Origin: Chitinophagales bacterium
GTDB taxonomy: Bacteria; Bacteroidota; Bacteroidia; Chitinophagales; UBA2359
Reading direction: 5' to 3'
Assembly: GCA_041392475.1 (NCBI GenBank)
Contig: JAWKLZ010000001.1
Span: 1,984,001 to 2,048,000, forward strand
Length of the DNA: 64,000 nt
The translations under genes and the position numbers were made by a program. A model generated the notes under the pieces. It did not search any database and had not been told where the DNA came from. It was given only the letters and a program-made list of their open reading frames with translations. Shown in pieces: positions 1-7,628 of this stretch (positions within the stretch are counted from its first letter, which is position 1; each line of letters starts with the position of its first letter).

Positions 1-73
1 CGATGGTTGTGTCGCACTGGTCTGTAAAACCAGCACTCACAAGGTTTAGTAGGTTCGAGTCCTATCATTCCCA
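1..73 (+). tRNA. tRNA-Tyr(GTA)-like, 5' end cut by window edge
   Basis: The anticodon stem CTGGT/ACCAG (about 19-33) closes a 7-nt loop with GTA at positions 34-36, so it reads as tyrosine. The T arm GTAGG-TTCGAGT-CCTAT and a 3' acceptor half CATTCCC plus discriminator A (66-73) are present. The 5' acceptor half, and part of the D stem, would lie before base 1. The variable region is about 15 nt, as expected for a class II tRNA-Tyr, but its stem pairs poorly. It is the first visible member of an array of diverged tRNAs that probably starts upstream. The sequence is clearly less canonical than the tRNA-Arg at 16336, so an accessory or tRNA-like role is possible. Confidence 0.7.
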
Positions 74-90
74 CTATTTGGAAGCGAGAT

Positions 91-130
91 TAGAGAATCG
101 GGAGAGAATATCTCACTTCCCACTTCTCTA
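91..130 (+). other. Spacer hairpin between tRNA-Tyr and tRNA-Ser
   Basis: TAGAGAA (91-97) is the exact complement of TTCTCTA (124-130). Inside it GGGA (100-103) can pair with TCCC (118-121) and GAGA (104-107) with TCTC (111-114), giving a long interrupted hairpin with a 3-nt loop. No T run follows, so it resembles a processing or spacer structure more than a terminator. A comparable hairpin lies between tRNA-Phe and tRNA-Gln. Confidence 0.55.
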
Positions 131-150
131 TTCTGTCTTCTAAAAAAAAA

Positions 151-233
151 AGAAGGTGCCACAGGTTGGTCTGTAACTGGTCTTGAACACCAGGGTATCT
201 TTACGGATAGGGGTTCGACTCCTCCACCTTCTG
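151..233 (+). tRNA. tRNA-Ser(TGA), diverged
   Basis: Acceptor AGAAGGT (151-157) pairs with ACCTTCT (226-232), and discriminator G233 is the usual serine identity base. Anticodon stem CTGGT/ACCAG (177-181/189-193) encloses loop CTTGAAC, giving anticodon TGA. A proper class II variable arm (TATC/GATA, about 196-209) and a T loop TTCGACT are present. CCA is not encoded. Oddities: position 8 is G rather than the near-universal T, the acceptor begins with A, and the D arm is unusual. The gene is preceded by a run of A residues (142-151), as is tRNA-Phe in the same array. Confidence 0.8.
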
Positions 234-240
234 CAACAAA

Positions 241-470
241 ATCGTGACCCAACATTTTAGAGCTTACATACATTTAGTACGAGAGGAACAGTACCGTTTT
301 GGGGTTGAAAAACTCAACTCAAAGGACGGGCGAGAAGGTTTGGGCGACAGAAGAGTCGGGAAGGTGGGCTTGAAGGTAGCCATCCTTTAAAGAACGTGTA
401 ATAACGCACCCGCAGAGAAGCCTCAAATTGATGCACGCTTCGCTCTGATAACTTGCACGATTTTTTTTTT
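241..470 (+). ncRNA. Chimeric RNA with 23S sarcin-ricin loop and GTPase-associated centre
   Basis: The universal sarcin-ricin loop core (E. coli 2654-2665) is intact at 276-287, including the equivalents of A2660 (A282) and G2661 (G283). It sits inside an outer helix CCCAA/TTGGG (248-252/299-303). Next comes a small hairpin (304-318), and then bases 357-412 align without gaps to the E. coli L11-binding domain (1052-1107). The helix 1052-1055/1104-1107 is kept by compensatory change (CCAG/CTGG becomes CGGG/CCCG), as are 1090-1092/1099-1101 (AGC/GCT becomes CGT/ACG) and pair 1058-1080. The TTTAAAG and GTAATA loops are identical. The helix-43 tip differs, and A1067, the thiostrepton contact, is not A in the ungapped alignment. 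In 23S rRNA the order of the two elements is reversed and they lie about 1.5 kb apart. A T10 run (461-470) may end the RNA. E. coli comparison is from memory; exact ends are inferred. Confidence 0.8.
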
Positions 471-515
471 AAGAAGTAGGAAGTATGACTTAAACACCTA
501 AACACAAAAAAAAAT

Positions 516-588
516 GGAGGGATAGCTCAGATGGTAGAGCGTTTGTTTGAAGCACAAAAGGTGGTCGGCTCGGTACCGACTCTCTCCA
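516..588 (+). tRNA. tRNA-Phe(GAA), abnormal T loop
   Basis: Acceptor GGAGGGA (516-522) pairs with TCTCTCC (581-587), and discriminator A is 588. The D arm (GCTC/GAGC) and TA at positions 8-9 are canonical. Anticodon stem TTTGT/ACAAA closes loop TTGAAGC with anticodon GAA. The T stem GTCGG/CCGAC is perfect, but the T loop reads CTCGGTA where TTCRANY is expected. The T54-A58 pair that shapes the elbow is therefore lost (C and G instead). This makes it questionable as an ordinary elongator and fits the diverged character of the array. Confidence 0.8.
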
Positions 589-595
589 CAAAATC

Positions 596-634
596 GGATA
601 TTGGATAATAGATATTTTTGAGTATCCAATATCC
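596..634 (+). other. Perfect 12-bp hairpin between tRNA-Phe and tRNA-Gln
   Basis: GGATATTGGATA (596-607) is exactly complementary to TATCCAATATCC (623-634) with a 15-nt AT-rich loop. No T run follows. It is the second structured spacer of the array and may be an RNase-processing or folding element. Confidence 0.7.
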
Positions 635-639
635 AATCT

Positions 640-712
640 TGCCCTGTGGTGTAAATGGCTAACATACGAGCCTTTGAAGCTTGAGTTCAGAGTTCGATGC
701 TCTGTGGGGCGA
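640..712 (+). tRNA. tRNA-Gln(TTG)
   Basis: Acceptor TGCCCTG (640-646) pairs with TGGGGCG (705-711) through several G-T wobbles, starting with a weak 1-72 pair as is typical of glutamine tRNAs; discriminator is A712. D stem GTGT/ACAT, anticodon stem CGAGC/GCTTG, loop CTTTGAA with anticodon TTG, and T arm CAGAG-TTCGATG-CTCTG are all present. CCA is not encoded. It is the last tRNA of the array, about 130 bp before the downstream gene. Confidence 0.8.
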
Positions 713-742
713 CTTATAACAGCAACAGGAATTTTGGGTTTC

Positions 743-802
743 GGAGGAATTGCTCATTTATAGTGGATAAAAGCAATTCTCGTTTGGAATTTTTATTCCT
801 CC
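743..802 (+). other. Structured leader after tRNA-Gln
   Basis: GGAGGAAT (743-750) pairs with ATTCCTCC (795-802), and within it AATTGCT (748-754) can pair with AGCAATT (772-778). The long imperfect hairpin lies between the last tRNA and the start codon at 840. It could separate the RNA array from the protein gene or regulate that gene. No poly-T tail is seen. Confidence 0.5.
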
Positions 803-839
803 AAATCCACAAATTCTTGTTTAAAATTACCAAATCAAA

Positions 840-1718
840 ATGGAAAAGGCATACAAAATAGCGGCTCTATCTGTGAAACAACGTTTTGCGGAGCATCAGC
901 CTGAATACTTAGAGGTATTGAAGCGGATTCGGAAGGGGCAAGTAGTGGTGTTTTCGGGAGATTACGACCAAGCCGAAAAGGTGTTGGAAGTACTGAAAAT
1001 TCCTACTGAGGTGAACCCTAACAAAAATGGATTGATGAAAGCCGATATTGCTTTTGTGAACTGTTCGGGTAAGTATGATGAAGTTTTGCTGAATAATATT
1101 GAAGCTTTTGTACGACAAGGTGGTTGGTTGGTGAGTTCTGATTGGGCTTTGGACAAGATTTTGGAAACGAAATTCGAGGGCATGGTACGTTGGAATCGGA
1201 AGAATACGGGGACGGAAGTGATTTCTGTTGAGCCTACTATGGACAGTCTTTGGTCGGATATTGTGGTGCTGGGGGCGGATCCTCAGTGGTGGTTGTGGGG
1301 AAGTCACCCGATTGAAGTTTTGAACCACGAAAAGGTGAAAATTGAAGCGGCAAGTCATGATTTGTTGGTCAAATACGATGCGCCTGTGGTGGCGGTTCGT
1401 TTTGATTGGGAGGAAGGGCATGTTTTCCATGCGATTGGTCACTTTTGGGCAAAAAATAGCCATGCGCCAACGGTTCGGCATACGGGACCTTCAAGGGATT
1501 TTTTGAAGGCAGGGATGAAACTGAGTGTGGATGGCATTGCACAAGTGGCTTCGGCTGCAAAGTTTGACTTGGATGAGGTGAATTTCGCCAATGTGCAAAG
1601 TGCAGCTACGGCTACAGAGTTGATGGCGCAGTTGTGTGTATTGGCAACAAAAGATAAGGTGAAATTGCAGGGAAAAGTGGGCTTGTTGGACACGGTAAAG
1701 GATTGGATAACGAGCTGA
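840..1718 (+). CDS. Unrecognised protein with class I glutamine amidotransferase-like segment, 3' of RNA array
   Basis: The product is 292 residues with no signal peptide or membrane segment. Residues about 30-110 have the alternating strand/helix pattern of a ThuA or class I glutamine-amidotransferase-like fold: a VVVFSGDYD strand-loop, then AFVNCSGKYD, then FVRQGGWLVSSDWAL. This resembles families in which that fold has lost catalysis. The middle is rich in Trp and His (PQWWLWGSHP, GHVFHAIGHFW). I do not recognise the family and give no function. It lies on the array strand about 130 bp after tRNA-Gln and is followed by a strong terminator, so co-transcription with the tRNA/rRNA-like RNAs is plausible. 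Confidence 0.7.
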   Translation: MEKAYKIAALSVKQRFAEHQPEYLEVLKRIRKGQVVVFSGDYDQAEKVLEVLKIPTEVNPNKNGLMKADIAFVNCSGKYDEVLLNNIEAFVRQGGWLVSSDWALDKILETKFEGMVRWNRKNTGTEVISVEPTMDSLWSDIVVLGADPQWWLWGSHPIEVLNHEKVKIEAASHDLLVKYDAPVVAVRFDWEEGHVFHAIGHFWAKNSHAPTVRHTGPSRDFLKAGMKLSVDGIAQVASAAKFDLDEVNFANVQSAATATELMAQLCVLATKDKVKLQGKVGLLDTVKDWITS

Positions 1719-1746
1719 TAATCTTTAATAATGAATAAATATTTCA

Positions 1747-1787
1747 ACCCTTTCAAGGAACAATCTTTGAAGGGGTCTTATTTTTTT
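1747..1787 (+). terminator. Rho-independent terminator
   Basis: A 10-bp stem (1747-1756 with 1767-1776, one G-T pair) is followed by CTTATTTTTTT. It closes the RNA array and protein unit on the plus strand. Confidence 0.85.
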
Positions 1788-1789
1788 AA

Positions 1790-3215
1790 ATGTGCTTTTT
1801 GCAGCACTATTTTCATTCTTCGTCTGTGACTGCTCCCGCCACTAACCTAACGGTATAGTGGGGGCATCATAGGCATATAGCCCTAAACTCTCCAGTCCGA
1901 GAGTCAATATGTTTATGGCTGCATTGTGGTCACGGTTTGCCGTAAAACCACACTCATTGCAGCTATGTGTTCTAACTGATAAGGCTTTCTTTACTGTTGC
2001 GCCACAACCACTACACTTCTGACTTGTGTACTGTGGCGCAATAGCTACGACTACCTTTCCAAGTTCCTTAGCCTTATTTTCCAAGATTACACGAAAGGAG
2101 TACCAACCTGCATTTGCAATAGATTTACTAAGTCCCGATTTCGCTTTTCTGCCGTTGCGAGTAAAATTACCTTCTTCGTCTTGCTTAGGCTTGGCTTTGC
2201 GAATCATGTTTTTAATAGCCAAATCTTCAATAGCTATCAAATCATAGTGTTTTAACAACCAATTCGCTACTTGATGATGAAACTCTTGCCGTTGCATTTT
2301 GACACGGTAATGCGCTTTCTGAACCGCTTTAAGTAGTTTGTAATATCTTGCGCTTCGTTTCTTAGCCTTGGATAACTTGCGCTGCACCTTAGCCAAATGC
2401 TTTTCTCGTTTTCGGTAAAACTTGGGTAGTGGTTCTGATAAACCGCCACTGGTATAAACAAAATCATTCAAACCCATGTCTATTCCTACTGAATGTGTTA
2501 GCAAGTCCTGTTTAGGCACTTCTTTAACAGCTTTTTCAAACTGAAAGGTGAAACAGGTAAACCACTTGCATCCATCCTTGATGATGGACATGGTTTTCAC
2601 GACTGCTCCTTTGGGGAGTTCTCGGTGCCGTTTTATTTTGACAAAGCCTATTTTTGGAACAGGGATATGGTTATTCGCTTTTTCTTTACCGATTTTGCGA
2701 TTCATGGTAGAAAAGTAACTTGGCATATTTCTGCCGTAATCGGTATAGTTCAAGCTATTCCACTGTCCTTTTTTCTTGTATTTAGGAAATCCTGTATCGG
2801 TGTTTCCCTCTTTCTTGGATTTAAAAAATGTAATGAGTGCTTTGTGTAGTCTTCTATTGGCGTCTTGCAGCACCATGGAATAAACATTCTTAAACCACGG
2901 CTTTTCTTCCTTTAGTTTAGGCAGTAGGTTTTGTTGTTCAATCATCGAAGGAAAGGTTTTGCTATCCTTGTACTGCTTCATCATTCCGCCTAAATGCCAA
3001 TTCCAAACATACCGACTCATATTCATGTGGTTAGTCATCCTACTTTCTTGTTTTTGGGTAGGATAAATTCGGTATTTGTATGTTTTGGTGATTAGCATAA
3101 GATGGTGTAAATTTACATAAAATAGATGTTATTAAAAAATACATCCAATCACAAGGTCAATAATGACGTAGCTAAATTCCTCCCTCCACTAACCTTCGGT
3201 ATAGTGGGGGAATCC
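1790..3215 (-). mobile_element. IS200/IS605-type element carrying only tnpB
   Basis: A tnpB gene is bracketed by two near-identical imperfect hairpins in the same orientation: 1839-1861 (right end, overlapping the tnpB stop) and 3186-3207 (left end). Both share CCACTAACC and TATAGTGG arms. Same-orientation subterminal hairpins at both ends are the hallmark of single-strand-transposing IS200/IS605 elements. No tnpA (HUH transposase) is present, so mobility would need TnpA in trans. A further small hairpin (GTGCT/AGCAC, 1792-1807) lies beyond the right end, where the guide-type reRNA usually ends. Exact ends are inferred. Confidence 0.75.
1842..3098 (-). CDS. tnpB: IS605 OrfB / TnpB RNA-guided nuclease
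   Basis: The 418-residue product matches TnpB: an N-terminal HTH/wedge region (YKYRIYPTQKQ), RuvC motif I with D207 (GIDMGLND), motif II with E291 (IAIEDLAIKNM), a four-Cys zinc ribbon (C362, C365, C380, C383), and motif III with D390 (ANRDHNAA). All catalytic residues are present. TnpB proteins use a guide RNA from the element's 3' end to cut donor joints and help retain the transposon. The last residues (APTIPLG) are encoded by the right-end hairpin. The gene is intact, although the cognate tnpA is missing. Confidence 0.93.
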   Translation of the reverse strand: MLITKTYKYRIYPTQKQESRMTNHMNMSRYVWNWHLGGMMKQYKDSKTFPSMIEQQNLLPKLKEEKPWFKNVYSMVLQDANRRLHKALITFFKSKKEGNTDTGFPKYKKKGQWNSLNYTDYGRNMPSYFSTMNRKIGKEKANNHIPVPKIGFVKIKRHRELPKGAVVKTMSIIKDGCKWFTCFTFQFEKAVKEVPKQDLLTHSVGIDMGLNDFVYTSGGLSEPLPKFYRKREKHLAKVQRKLSKAKKRSARYYKLLKAVQKAHYRVKMQRQEFHHQVANWLLKHYDLIAIEDLAIKNMIRKAKPKQDEEGNFTRNGRKAKSGLSKSIANAGWYSFRVILENKAKELGKVVVAIAPQYTSQKCSGCGATVKKALSVRTHSCNECGFTANRDHNAAINILTLGLESLGLYAYDAPTIPLG

Positions 3216-3460
3216 TTTAGCTGTTTTGTTGAATTAATCATAAAAATACCTGGATGGGCTTCTTGAATAGAATAGGTGGTATCAGGCGTTTTCCAATGGA
3301 TTTCTTTCATTTCCCATGAACCCATCAATGGATGGACTTGTTCTTTCGCTTTTGTAGAAAGTTCTGAAGTAGTTGGTATTGGAGTTTGATTGGTTTCGCT
3401 ACAAGATGTTATCCAAAATGTGAGTATTAGGAGAAATACAGGTAAAATAGTGCGAGGCAT
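3149..3460 (-). pseudogene. Lipoprotein gene truncated by the tnpB element
   Basis: An N-terminal signal with lipobox (ILTFWITSC) is followed by a Thr/Pro-rich linker and the start of a lipocalin-like domain (PLMGSWEMKEIHW). At about residue 80 the reading frame runs into the left-end hairpin of the IS605-type element: residues SPTIPKVSG are the counterpart of the hairpin-encoded tail of TnpB. It stops soon after. The native C-terminus is not found past the other end of the element, so the 3' part is lost. The remaining 103-residue product is unlikely to fold. Confidence 0.7.
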
Positions 3461-3599
3461 TTGTATGTTGACTTTTGGTTAAAATACAATAGTATTCCTG
3501 TTAAAGAGAGGTGCTTTAAACTGCACTTAGTTGCAAGTAGGACTATTTTTTCTACATTAATTTGCGAATTATCAACACAAATGAAAAAAAAAACTACAA

Positions 3600-5414
3600 T
3601 CATTCCTTAAACCACTTCTCCACTACCCTTTCCGCCATTTTACCATTTGGCGCAAATTCTGTTTTATCTTCCTGACTATGTGACAGATACGAAGGCCATT
3701 TCCACCACAAAATACCTCGACACCATTCCCTATTCTGCAATGCCTCCATGACTACTTGATAGCATCGGTGTTGATCTTCTTCCATATAGTTCGGTTTATC
3801 TCCCCATTCGTAGTGATGCGGATTGATCCAAGGTTTTTCGATACTTCTGAATCCAATTTCGGTGAAAGCCACCTTTTTATCGTATTTTTTGGCGACCGCT
3901 TCTATCCTACTCAAAGCCGTTTCAAAACCCTTTTGAAGTTCCTGTTTGCTCGGATTTTCTTGTTTGCTCAAAGGGTAATAACAATTGATGCCAATAAAGT
4001 CCACCGCATCCCAAATAACCGTATTTTCAAACTCCTCACCCCAATTTGCAGCATAGGTAACGGATCCATTGTAGAATTGCTTGATTTGATGAATCATGGT
4101 TCGCCATTTTTCGGGGTGCTTCAAAGTTGCTTTTGCAAACTCAACCCCGACACAAAGCACTTCAAAATCATGGATTTCTGCCAACATTGCATAGTGCAGC
4201 ATCCAATGGTAATACCGTTCAAAAAAAATATCCCATTCTTCTTGTGTATTGAAGTCGACATCACCAGGCCAACTTCCTCTCACCCAAATTTGGGGCTTCA
4301 AAACAGTTGCCATGCCCAGTTTTTTGGATTGAAAAGCAGCGTGAACCACACTTTCATCATTCTCAGTACCTGGTCTTCGCCACAAACGCATATCCGTAGG
4401 CTGCAAGGAATTGGGGTTTCTAATACCTGAGTAGGGAACAATCGCAACAGTATTGCTACCCAATCGCCGCAAAGCCTTTAGTGCTTCTGTTGCTTGTTGC
4501 GAACCGTAGCCATCGTAGATATTGTAGCCTTCATGTGCAAAATTGAAGCCTTTGAAGTAAGGAAGAGTTTTTGTTTTTTTGACTTGTTGATTTTCTGTTA
4601 TTTGAGGTAGATATTTTGTACTTAATTGGGTTAAAAATTCTAGCCATTCGATTTCTAATGGAGCTATTTCTTCTGCTCCAAACTGGACTTTGGCGTATTG
4701 CTTCAAAAAATCCGCTTTTCCCCAATGCTGCAATAAAAAGGCTGCAAACGCTCCAGACATTGCGCCCATCACCACAGGTGATTGTTGCTCAAAGACATCG
4801 TTTTGCAGCAAACTTTCCAGAGATAGCATATTGCCCGAAAGATGGAGTTTGCTTGCCCAATATTCGTAACCGTTTATTTGCCAATGATTAGAGAAATAGA
4901 TACCCAAACCTGTTTCCAATGCTTTTGTTTTGGGTTCGCCTAATGAGTGCCGAAGTAATAGTTGGTTTTCTAACTGCAAAAAATTGTTATCATAAACTTC
5001 ATTGAAGACAATGTGTGCGGTATTTGTTTGAAAATCAATCGAATTTTGGTCTGTATTTTGGATAGACAAACCTTTGATTTCGGCAGACGAATAGAGGTAG
5101 CAGTTGATTTTCTGCAATGTATTTTTTTGGCCTACAAAATTTTCTATCTGTTCAAAGGTGGTTTCCATTTCGATAATCAAACTATCTAACTTAGTAGCCT
5201 GAAAGACAGTATCTACGCACATGAATCGGTAATGTGTTGTTTCCTTCAATAATTGGGGTATGGGAATAACCGTAGTAGCTATTTTTTGGGGAATGAAACT
5301 GGAGCTGACACTGTTTTCAATTGAAGGAATGGATTGTTTATCGCTTTGACAACCTGTAAATGGAAGATGGATTAAAAATATAATAAAGACTATTGCTTTC
5401 ATGAAGTTGGTCAT
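3600..5414 (-). CDS. Lipoprotein with C-terminal GH113-like TIM-barrel glycosidase domain
   Basis: The 604-residue product has a lipoprotein signal (IFLIHLPFTGC, Cys about 22), so it is probably anchored in an envelope membrane. Residues about 60-280 form a domain resembling peptidase-MA-like regions without a visible HExxH. From about 285 there is a TIM barrel with GH113/GTA-barrel features: start at FNFAHEGYN, LGSNTVAIVPYSG, a likely acid/base Glu in CVGVEFA (about 425), DFIGINCYYPL, and a likely nucleophile Glu in FTEIGF (about 516). GH113 enzymes are beta-mannanases; the substrate here is not shown. It is monocistronic between the IS insertion and the sensory operon. Confidence 0.75.
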   Translation of the reverse strand: MTNFMKAIVFIIFLIHLPFTGCQSDKQSIPSIENSVSSSFIPQKIATTVIPIPQLLKETTHYRFMCVDTVFQATKLDSLIIEMETTFEQIENFVGQKNTLQKINCYLYSSAEIKGLSIQNTDQNSIDFQTNTAHIVFNEVYDNNFLQLENQLLLRHSLGEPKTKALETGLGIYFSNHWQINGYEYWASKLHLSGNMLSLESLLQNDVFEQQSPVVMGAMSGAFAAFLLQHWGKADFLKQYAKVQFGAEEIAPLEIEWLEFLTQLSTKYLPQITENQQVKKTKTLPYFKGFNFAHEGYNIYDGYGSQQATEALKALRRLGSNTVAIVPYSGIRNPNSLQPTDMRLWRRPGTENDESVVHAAFQSKKLGMATVLKPQIWVRGSWPGDVDFNTQEEWDIFFERYYHWMLHYAMLAEIHDFEVLCVGVEFAKATLKHPEKWRTMIHQIKQFYNGSVTYAANWGEEFENTVIWDAVDFIGINCYYPLSKQENPSKQELQKGFETALSRIEAVAKKYDKKVAFTEIGFRSIEKPWINPHHYEWGDKPNYMEEDQHRCYQVVMEALQNREWCRGILWWKWPSYLSHSQEDKTEFAPNGKMAERVVEKWFKE

Positions 5415-5482
5415 TAAGAATTGACGTTGAAGAACAAAGTCAAAGTTAATACATCCCTTTCATTCATCAACATTTACTCAAC

Positions 5483-7624
5483 TTATATCGAACTCAATTC
5501 TTTTGGATTTTTTTTGAACTTTTTTAAATGTTTGCTAATAGTAAAATGGACGGTTGCGCCTTCTCCAAGCACTGATGTCACCCATATTTTACCTCCATGC
5601 AATTCTACTACTTTTTTGCAATGTGCCAAACCTATGCCTGTGCTTCTTTCGTGTTGATGGCGGTTATTTAGCCGTTTATAAATGACAAAAATCTGTTCGT
5701 GGTGCTCAGAAGCGATTCCAATCCCATTATCGGACACAGAAAATTGCCAATGATCTTTTTCAGCATTGAAGCCAATGGTAATGCTAGGCGGAATATTGGG
5801 TTTCTGATATTTGAGCGCATTGCTGATGAGGTTTTGAAAGAGACTTCTCAGTTCGGTTTGATGCCCTTTGACAATCGGCAAGTTATCAAATGAAATAATG
5901 GCATTTTTCTTTTTTATGACCACAGAATAATCCACAACTATATCTCTCATTAAATCATTCAAATTGGTGAGTTTTGGATTAGAATATTTTCCGATGGTTG
6001 AATAGTTGAGTAAATCATTTATCAAACGCTCCATGTGTTTGGAAGATTCTTGTATATAATCAACGTAAGCATGTGCTTGTTCGCTAATATCACTTTCAAA
6101 TTCTTCTTTCAGCAAATCTGAAAAAGCAAGAATATTGAGTAAAGGTTCTCTCAAATCATGGGAAGCAAGGCGTGCAAAATTTTCGAGTTGCATATTGCTT
6201 TCTATGTACTTTTGCAGTTCTTGATTTTTTTGGGCAATTTCCTGCTCGGCTTTTACTTTTTCGGTAGCATCATTGTAAACGGCGTTGATGCCATAAGGCT
6301 GATTGTTTTCGTCCTTCAAAATGATAGAGGTACCTTCTACAAACAAAAAACTACCATCTTTTCGGACTATTCTTCTCCTAAAAATGTCATAGGGAATTTT
6401 CCCTGTAATGAGTTTTTCGAACTGCTTCATTACTTCAGGCAAATCTTCGGGAGCGATGTAGTTGGCAAAACTAGTTCCGATAGGAGATATATCTGTGATG
6501 AAACCTGTAAGCTCATTGGATCGAGGAGAAGAATAGGTAATGATTCCATTCATATCGGTTTGTATGATGCCAAAATGATTGTTTTCTACCAGAGATTTGT
6601 ACTTAGCTTCCGATTGTTTTAAGGCCTGTTCAACTTTTATTTCTTCTGTAATATCCCTTATAATATCACGTGAACCAATAAACTTCCCTTTTTCATCATA
6701 TTTTGCCACTGCGCTTATCTCTACATAATAAATGCTACCGTCTGGTTTGGTAATTCGTTGTCGAAAGTTTTTTACAAAACCTTGTTCTTTTAACTGTTTG
6801 AGGAAGTGTTTGCTCCTTTCTTTATCATCACTACCTATGACTGAAGGAATAAAAAATGGCTCACCTTCTTTTATTCCAAGAAGCTTTGCCGCCACTTTGT
6901 TGTAATTGGTAATGTATCCTTTATTATCCCATTCAAGTATTGCTTCATAAACATTGTCAAACAGATCAGTCAGTGTTTTTTTAGATAGTGCCAATGCTTT
7001 TTGCTGTTCTCTAAGCAGTGTAATATCTTCACCAAAAATATAAGCACCTATATTTTCCCCTTCGTCATTGTAGGCTGGCGTATAGGTTATATTACAGTTT
7101 ACATCTTTGCCTTCTTTGTTGGTATAGGCTAATTCATATTGAATAATTTCGCCCTCAAAAACTCTGTCAATCATAGATTTTACAATATTATTGAAGAGAT
7201 CTGTTCCTAAAATACTCTTAATGTGTTTTCCTTTTAAATTATTGGCTGTTCTTCCAAACCATTCATTGTACCGTGAATTATTGATTTGATAGCAATAATT
7301 CCTATCTACATAAGCCAAACTAAAGGGCATTGCATCGGTGATATCCTTCAATTGAGCTTCCTGATTTTTTATCTTTTTTTCTTTTTCCTCCAACTCTTTT
7401 TGTTGGTATTCTTTCAATTGTTCATTGCTTTTCTCTAATTCTTGAATGGTGATATTGAGAAATTCTTCGGTAATACCCTTATCTTTTTGAAGTCGTTCAA
7501 CAGCAAAACTTTTCCTCTTCCATTGTTTTTCCAGCTCTTGCAACTCTGCATTAATCTGGCTTTCAATAGAATCAGGAATGGAAAGTCCATTGAGTAAATC
7601 TCTTAAGCTTTTTAAAAAATCCAT
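5483..7624 (-). CDS. Multi-PAS sensor histidine kinase
   Basis: The 713-residue cytoplasmic kinase has no membrane segment. An N-terminal coiled coil (about 20-95) precedes three PAS domains (about 95-205, 215-335, 340-460), each followed by PAC-type segments. Then come a HisKA domain with phospho-acceptor His about 489 (LASHDLREPL) and a HATPase domain (NLISNALKY, DNGIGI, STGIGLAHCKK). There is no receiver domain, so it needs a separate response regulator. It is the last gene of the operon, starting 4 nt after the FIST gene. FIST domains are known small-ligand sensors paired with such kinases, which suggests one shared signal pathway. Confidence 0.93.
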   Translation of the reverse strand: MDFLKSLRDLLNGLSIPDSIESQINAELQELEKQWKRKSFAVERLQKDKGITEEFLNITIQELEKSNEQLKEYQQKELEEKEKKIKNQEAQLKDITDAMPFSLAYVDRNYCYQINNSRYNEWFGRTANNLKGKHIKSILGTDLFNNIVKSMIDRVFEGEIIQYELAYTNKEGKDVNCNITYTPAYNDEGENIGAYIFGEDITLLREQQKALALSKKTLTDLFDNVYEAILEWDNKGYITNYNKVAAKLLGIKEGEPFFIPSVIGSDDKERSKHFLKQLKEQGFVKNFRQRITKPDGSIYYVEISAVAKYDEKGKFIGSRDIIRDITEEIKVEQALKQSEAKYKSLVENNHFGIIQTDMNGIITYSSPRSNELTGFITDISPIGTSFANYIAPEDLPEVMKQFEKLITGKIPYDIFRRRIVRKDGSFLFVEGTSIILKDENNQPYGINAVYNDATEKVKAEQEIAQKNQELQKYIESNMQLENFARLASHDLREPLLNILAFSDLLKEEFESDISEQAHAYVDYIQESSKHMERLINDLLNYSTIGKYSNPKLTNLNDLMRDIVVDYSVVIKKKNAIISFDNLPIVKGHQTELRSLFQNLISNALKYQKPNIPPSITIGFNAEKDHWQFSVSDNGIGIASEHHEQIFVIYKRLNNRHQHERSTGIGLAHCKKVVELHGGKIWVTSVLGEGATVHFTISKHLKKFKKNPKELSSI

Positions 7625-7628
7625 TTCT

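Noticed and set aside
241..470. Ordinary 23S rRNA gene end
   Set aside because: Only two short elements are present, in permuted order, with no other 23S, 16S or 5S sequence around them.
3756..4430. Plus-strand open frame inside the GH113-like gene
   Set aside because: It is antisense to a well-supported coding gene and has no recognisable domain or signal.
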